Positions 60,577-64,000 of a stretch of DNA of 64,000 bases are shown piece after piece; the first letter of the stretch is position 1, and every line of letters starts with the position of its first letter. A program made the translations under genes and the position numbers. Below the pieces are notes generated by a model. The model did not search any database. It saw only the letters and a program-made list of their open reading frames with translations, and had not been told where the DNA came from. Source of the stretch: Phascolarctobacterium_A sp034086985. GTDB lineage: Bacteria > Bacillota > Negativicutes > Acidaminococcales > Acidaminococcaceae. The stretch lies in NCBI GenBank assembly GCA_034086985.1, contig JAXDZG010000012.1:124001-188000 (forward strand). Direction: 5' to 3'.

Positions 60577-62925
60577 TCAGCCGCGGAGTAAATCGTATTG
60601 GCTTAAACGCAGATTTTCTTTATAGATATTTTCAAGTGCTCGCCGTTTTTCCTGGAGCTCTACATAAAGGGGTGAATCCTCCAGCTGGCAGCGCTTGATG
60701 ATATTCCTTTTTATTATACCATTATTTAGGCTCACAAAACCAAGCTCCGCCATAATTTTTATGGCATTTTCACTAAGCTGGGTACCTTTTTCCTGCAAAA
60801 GCCATGCTATATCTAGCTCTTGCCTTTGCTGCAGCAGCTCCATGACCAGCTTATAAGCCTGTGCCATGTGCTCGCGCTCAGGATAAAGCAAAGGAAGCTG
60901 CTCTGTGAGAGCTACCTGCTCCTGCTGCTTGTAGAGCAAAAACAAGGAGCGCACTCCCCTTTGTCGTAAAGCTTTTACTAGTTGTGCCAATAAAGCGTTG
61001 GGATAATCTAAAAAGACTACACTCCTGCCTGCTAGCTCCATATCATGCTTAAGCTCTGCATAGGTAGCCAGCTTGATATATGGTGCTAGCTGTGACTCTA
61101 GTAGCTCCGGCGCGATTTGCGACCTGTCGTTAACAAATACAAGCAGCTCATTATGAGTGCGCACTAAAGCTGTCAATAGCTGGTATTTATTGGCCAGATG
61201 ATTACGAAAATCACCCAAATTCAACTCCTGCCTGATGCTTACGCCATGAAGCTGGACGCTGGTTTCCTCGCGCCACACATTAATCTTAGGCTGGAAGGCC
61301 ACGTCTGCAATCATATTATCATACATGAAATGCAAAAGGTCTGCACTATTCCACATAATGCAGCGATAGGAAAAATCGCCCTTATATAAGAGAAATTGCA
61401 AATGGTTCTGCTCCCTGCCCATGGCCTTGGCATTATGCAAAAGAGCATGATGGAAGGCGAAAACCGGCGGCATATTGGCGCAGCCACAGGGCTCTAGGAG
61501 CTGGAGCTCCTGCAAATCCTGAAGGGTAATCTCGCCCTTATCCCCAATCACGCAGTCCACAATCTGATGGGGCTGGTAATCCTCAGGCGCTAGGGCCTTA
61601 CGCACATACTCCTTAAAGCGACGGCGAAACTCCTCCACCTTGGCCGCTGGCAAGGTCAGTCCAGCGGCCTGATGATGTCCGCCAAACTGGCTCAAAATAT
61701 CGGCCTCCGCAGCAATGGCCTCGTATAAATTCAGGGCCGGTATGCTGCGACAGCTGCCCTTGGCCATGTCTCCGGAAATACTCAATAAAATAGTCGGTAA
61801 ATGATATTTATCCACTAAGCGAGAGGCTACAATACCAATAACGCCCTGATGCCAGCCTTCGCTGGCTAGCACGATGGCCGTATCAATATGCTCCTCTTGA
61901 GCTAAAAGCGCCTCCGCTTCCTCCTGAATTTGTCTACTAATATCCTGACGCAGACTGTTTTCCCGATTGAGCTCCGCTGCAATCTCGGTGGCCTTATAGC
62001 GATCCTTGGTCACCAAAAGCTCCACCGCACGCTGCGCGTGCTCCAGTCGCCCCACAGCGTTCAGGCGAGGTGCCAAGCCGAAGCCAATATTGTCCGAGGC
62101 AATGCGTTGCCCGGACAAGCCACTGGCTTCGATTAAAGCCCTGAGGCCCACCAGCTGGGTGCTCTCCATGGCCGCCAGGCCACGGCGCACCAGCTCCCGG
62201 TTCTCGCCTACTAGCGGCACAATATCAGCAACAGTGCCTAGGGCCGCCAGCTCCGTGAGCTCCGCCCACTCCGGCAGGCGTCCCGGCACTTTTTGCTCCA
62301 GGGCTTGGCATAGCTTGAAGGCTATGCCCACGCCGCTCAGCTCCTTAAAGGGATAGCTATCATCCTGCTGCTTAGCGTTGACAATGGCGTAAGCAGGAGG
62401 CAGCTGCTCCGGTACCGTATGGTGATCCGTAATAATAATATCTAAGCTCTTCGGTGCGTTTTCTACCTCATGCAGACCGCTAATACCGCAGTCCACTGTA
62501 ATCACTAAGGTTGTTCCACCGTCAGCTATAGTCTGCAAAGCATCATCATTTAAGCCATAACCCTCGTTCTTACGCTGAGGAATATAAGTTTCCACCTGGG
62601 CACCCCTGCTCTGCAAATAAATATAGAGCAAGGAGGACGCACTGATGCCGTCCACATCATAATCACCATAAACAGTGATTTTTTCCCCGACCTGCAGCGC
62701 CTTTTCAATGCGTCTAACAGATTTTTCCATGTCCTTAAGTAAAAAAGGGTCATGGAAGGGAGTTGTACTACCATAGAGAAATTCGCGCATAGACTCGGTG
62801 TCATTCAAGCCTCGTTCCAGCAATATCCCTGTAACCAAGGGTGAAATCCCCAGCTCCGCAGCGAGGCAACCAGCCTTATGCTTATCATATTGGCGTATTT
62901 CCCAAATACGCTCCTTGGCTAACAT
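60577..62925 (-). CDS. recJ: Single-stranded-DNA-specific exonuclease RecJ
   Basis: 5'-3' ssDNA exonuclease of 782 aa for recombination and repair. DHH-family motifs: TVYGDYDVDGISASSLLYIY, VITVDCGISGLHEVE, IIITDHHTVPEQLP and DHHA1 motif SQFGGHHQAAGLTLP. An OB-like domain and a C-terminal extension of about 200 residues follow, like the long RecJ of Bacillus. Translationally coupled to the LapA-like gene by a one-base overlap. Confidence 0.95.
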   Translation of the reverse strand: MLAKERIWEIRQYDKHKAGCLAAELGISPLVTGILLERGLNDTESMREFLYGSTTPFHDPFLLKDMEKSVRRIEKALQVGEKITVYGDYDVDGISASSLLYIYLQSRGAQVETYIPQRKNEGYGLNDDALQTIADGGTTLVITVDCGISGLHEVENAPKSLDIIITDHHTVPEQLPPAYAIVNAKQQDDSYPFKELSGVGIAFKLCQALEQKVPGRLPEWAELTELAALGTVADIVPLVGENRELVRRGLAAMESTQLVGLRALIEASGLSGQRIASDNIGFGLAPRLNAVGRLEHAQRAVELLVTKDRYKATEIAAELNRENSLRQDISRQIQEEAEALLAQEEHIDTAIVLASEGWHQGVIGIVASRLVDKYHLPTILLSISGDMAKGSCRSIPALNLYEAIAAEADILSQFGGHHQAAGLTLPAAKVEEFRRRFKEYVRKALAPEDYQPHQIVDCVIGDKGEITLQDLQELQLLEPCGCANMPPVFAFHHALLHNAKAMGREQNHLQFLLYKGDFSYRCIMWNSADLLHFMYDNMIADVAFQPKINVWREETSVQLHGVSIRQELNLGDFRNHLANKYQLLTALVRTHNELLVFVNDRSQIAPELLESQLAPYIKLATYAELKHDMELAGRSVVFLDYPNALLAQLVKALRQRGVRSLFLLYKQQEQVALTEQLPLLYPEREHMAQAYKLVMELLQQRQELDIAWLLQEKGTQLSENAIKIMAELGFVSLNNGIIKRNIIKRCQLEDSPLYVELQEKRRALENIYKENLRLSQYDLLRG

Positions 62926-63278
62926 TATATCTTATCCGTACCTTTATTAGCCTGAGGCTTGCTGGCGCTAGCAGGTTGGTCATGCAGCTGCTGGGTGTGC
63001 TGTAGCATGGCGATACGTTCCTCCAAGCGTTTATTCTCTGTTTGTAGCTTGGTAATCTCTTCCTGCATTTTTTTATCCTGCAAATAATGCCGTGCCTTCA
63101 TGGCCAACAAGAAGCAGGTGGCAACCAGCACACCGATTAAAAATGAGCCTAAGATTACCAGCACCAGCGAGGAAGAAAAGCTCCAAAAGATAAAGTTCAA
63201 GGAAACAGCCACAGCATTTTGTACAGCGAAAATAGCCACAATAATACTTAACAGAATAACTAAAATCAACAATGGCAT
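62925..63278 (-). CDS. LapA/YrvD-like small membrane protein
   Basis: About 117 aa. Two hydrophobic helices, MPLLILVILLSIIVAIFAVQ and SSSLVLVILGSFLIGVLVAT, are separated by the family motif AVQNAVAVSLNFIFWSF and followed by a coiled-coil tail. The same gene type precedes recJ in Bacillus (yrvD). The third of three close starts is preferred because AAGGAG is nine bases upstream of it. Function in Firmicutes is unknown; LPS assembly is the role of the E. coli relative. Confidence 0.82.
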   Translation of the reverse strand: MPLLILVILLSIIVAIFAVQNAVAVSLNFIFWSFSSSLVLVILGSFLIGVLVATCFLLAMKARHYLQDKKMQEEITKLQTENKRLEERIAMLQHTQQLHDQPASASKPQANKGTDKI

Positions 63279-63382
63279 GTCCATCAACTCCTTTACGCAG
63301 AAAATTATTTTTTATAACTTGTTATATTCTGCTAAAAGTAGTATTTTTCCTGCTAAATACACAGAAAAATCACTGTATACAT

Positions 63383-63427
63383 AAAAAAGCAGTACTGCTA
63401 GACCACTTTAGTTCCAGCAATACTGCT
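63383..63427 (-). terminator. Intrinsic terminator of the CGGC-domain gene
   Basis: Arms AGCAGTATTGCT/AGCAGTACTGCT with further pairing towards the loop, then TTTTTTA on the minus strand, 18 bp after the stop. Confidence 0.85.
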
Positions 63428-63445
63428 AAATAACAAATTTTATTT

Positions 63446-63847
63446 TTAGAAATCCTGGTAAATCCCGGCAGCTCGTTTTTTACTTGCTGTCTTGGAGATA
63501 TAGGTCCCCTTCACCACCGTAAAGCCTTTTTTAGTCAGCAAGCTTTGAATATAATCCAGATGAGGACAGGGTGCCTTGTGATAATTGTCGCTGACCATAC
63601 AGCTGGACAAATGAACGACGACATCGAAGCCATCCTCTTCAAAGCGACGCAAGCGCTTGCGCAGATTTTCCAGCTTCACACTGAGCCCCGCCCCACAGCA
63701 GCCACCGCAGGTAAAGGACATATAACGTGTATCCGCAGGATAATCAGCAAACTTGCCCTCACGGCTGTAAAAGGCATGGGTGCAGTTATAGCCACAGCAG
63801 CGCTTTTGTACCTGCTCACATTGGATAATAACAACTAGCTTGCTCAT
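63446..63847 (-). CDS. CGGC domain-containing protein
   Basis: A 133-aa Cys/His-rich cytoplasmic protein. The CGGC motif appears in SFTCGGCCGAGLSVKLENL, with further Cys at QCEQVQKRCCGYNC and LSSCMVSDNYHKAPCPHLDY. The domain is presumed to bind a metal, possibly zinc or an iron-sulfur cluster; no activity is established. It is in an operon with dapA (ATGA overlap), an association without obvious logic. Confidence 0.85.
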   Translation of the reverse strand: MSKLVVIIQCEQVQKRCCGYNCTHAFYSREGKFADYPADTRYMSFTCGGCCGAGLSVKLENLRKRLRRFEEDGFDVVVHLSSCMVSDNYHKAPCPHLDYIQSLLTKKGFTVVKGTYISKTASKKRAAGIYQDF

Positions 63848-64000
63848 TTTACCATGCCATAATCCTTAAGGATTACATCCATCATGGCTACGCAGTCAGC
63901 GCATAGCGGAGTCAGCGGCAAGCGGGGCTCACCTACGTTAATGCCGGTTACTTTGGTCACAGCATATTTGATGGGAATGGGATTGCTTTCCATGAACATA
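63844..64000 (-). CDS. dapA: 4-hydroxy-tetrahydrodipicolinate synthase, C-terminal end only
   Basis: The last 51 codons before the stop are visible: MFMESNPIPIKYAVTKVTGI, then VGEPRLPLTPLCADC. ESNPIPIK followed by PRLPLTPL is the usual C-terminal pattern of DapA, a lysine and cell-wall precursor enzyme. The rest lies beyond the window. N-acetylneuraminate lyase shares the fold, but the tail fits DapA better. Confidence 0.8.
   Translation of the reverse strand, partial: MFMESNPIPIKYAVTKVTGINVGEPRLPLTPLCADCVAMMDVILKDYGMVK

Noticed and set aside
1..64000. CRISPR arrays, insertion sequences, integrases or prophage genes
   Set aside because: None were found: no regularly spaced direct repeats, and no transposase, integrase or phage structural motifs.

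Overview
The window reads as chromosome of a diderm Firmicute of the class Negativicutes, perhaps Phascolarctobacterium-like. That placement is inferred: the gene order around recJ-relA-dtd-hisS-aspS-6S RNA-rarA, ScpAB and FabK are Firmicute traits, while TonB/ExbB/ExbD, a TonB-dependent outer-membrane receptor and an OmpH/Skp-like periplasmic chaperone require an outer membrane. No transposase, prophage or CRISPR array is visible. Almost all genes lie on the minus strand, so operons read from high to low coordinates.

Region 1 (1-3700): rluB (cut by the window edge), scpB, scpA, a site-2-type peptidase, a crotonase-family enoyl-CoA hydratase and tRNA-Asn with its own promoter and terminator. 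Region 2 (3844-17702): a 14-gene anaerobic cobalamin operon, cbiD-L-F-G-H-J-ET-A-B-cobD-(phosphoglycerate-mutase-like)-cbiP-cobA-cbiC, from one sigma70-type promoter. Cobalt chelatase, cobU, cobS, cobT and a recognisable cobC are not in the window. Region 3 (17813-24385): stand-alone units: an orphan TctC binding protein, a signal-less sialidase-like protein, and a two-gene unit joining a lipoprotein (solute-binding domain fused to a 5'-nucleotidase C-terminal domain) to a hybrid histidine kinase.

Region 4 (24425-31817): a vitamin B12 uptake block, btuB behind a cobalamin riboswitch, then btuD, btuC, btuF, and a separately terminated tonB-exbD-exbB operon. Region 5 (31832-37316): a molybdenum operon, moaA-moaC-(MOSC/MogA fusion)-modB-modA-(MoeA-like)-modE, with a ModE-type palindrome before moaA; no modC is present. 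Region 6 (37321-46132): a selenium-dependent-type molybdenum hydroxylase system: three hydroxylase subunits, a MocA-like transferase, a xanthine/uracil permease, xdhC, yqeB and yqeC, with a 261-bp MITE-like inverted-repeat element at the 3' end of yqeB. Regions 5 and 6 together could take up molybdate, build the cofactor and mature one purine-type hydroxylase.

Region 7 (46189-64000): ilvD; fabK and an ompH-like gene (the only plus-strand pair besides mocA); rarA; a long wobble-paired hairpin; 6S RNA; then aspS, hisS, hemZ, an AI-2E family permease, a metallo-hydrolase, dtd, relA/spoT, recJ, a LapA-like membrane protein, a CGGC-domain protein and the end of dapA.

Functions come from recognising motifs and gene order by eye; no database search was run. 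Start sites were mostly chosen by Shine-Dalgarno position, and coordinates of short sites may be off by a base or two.
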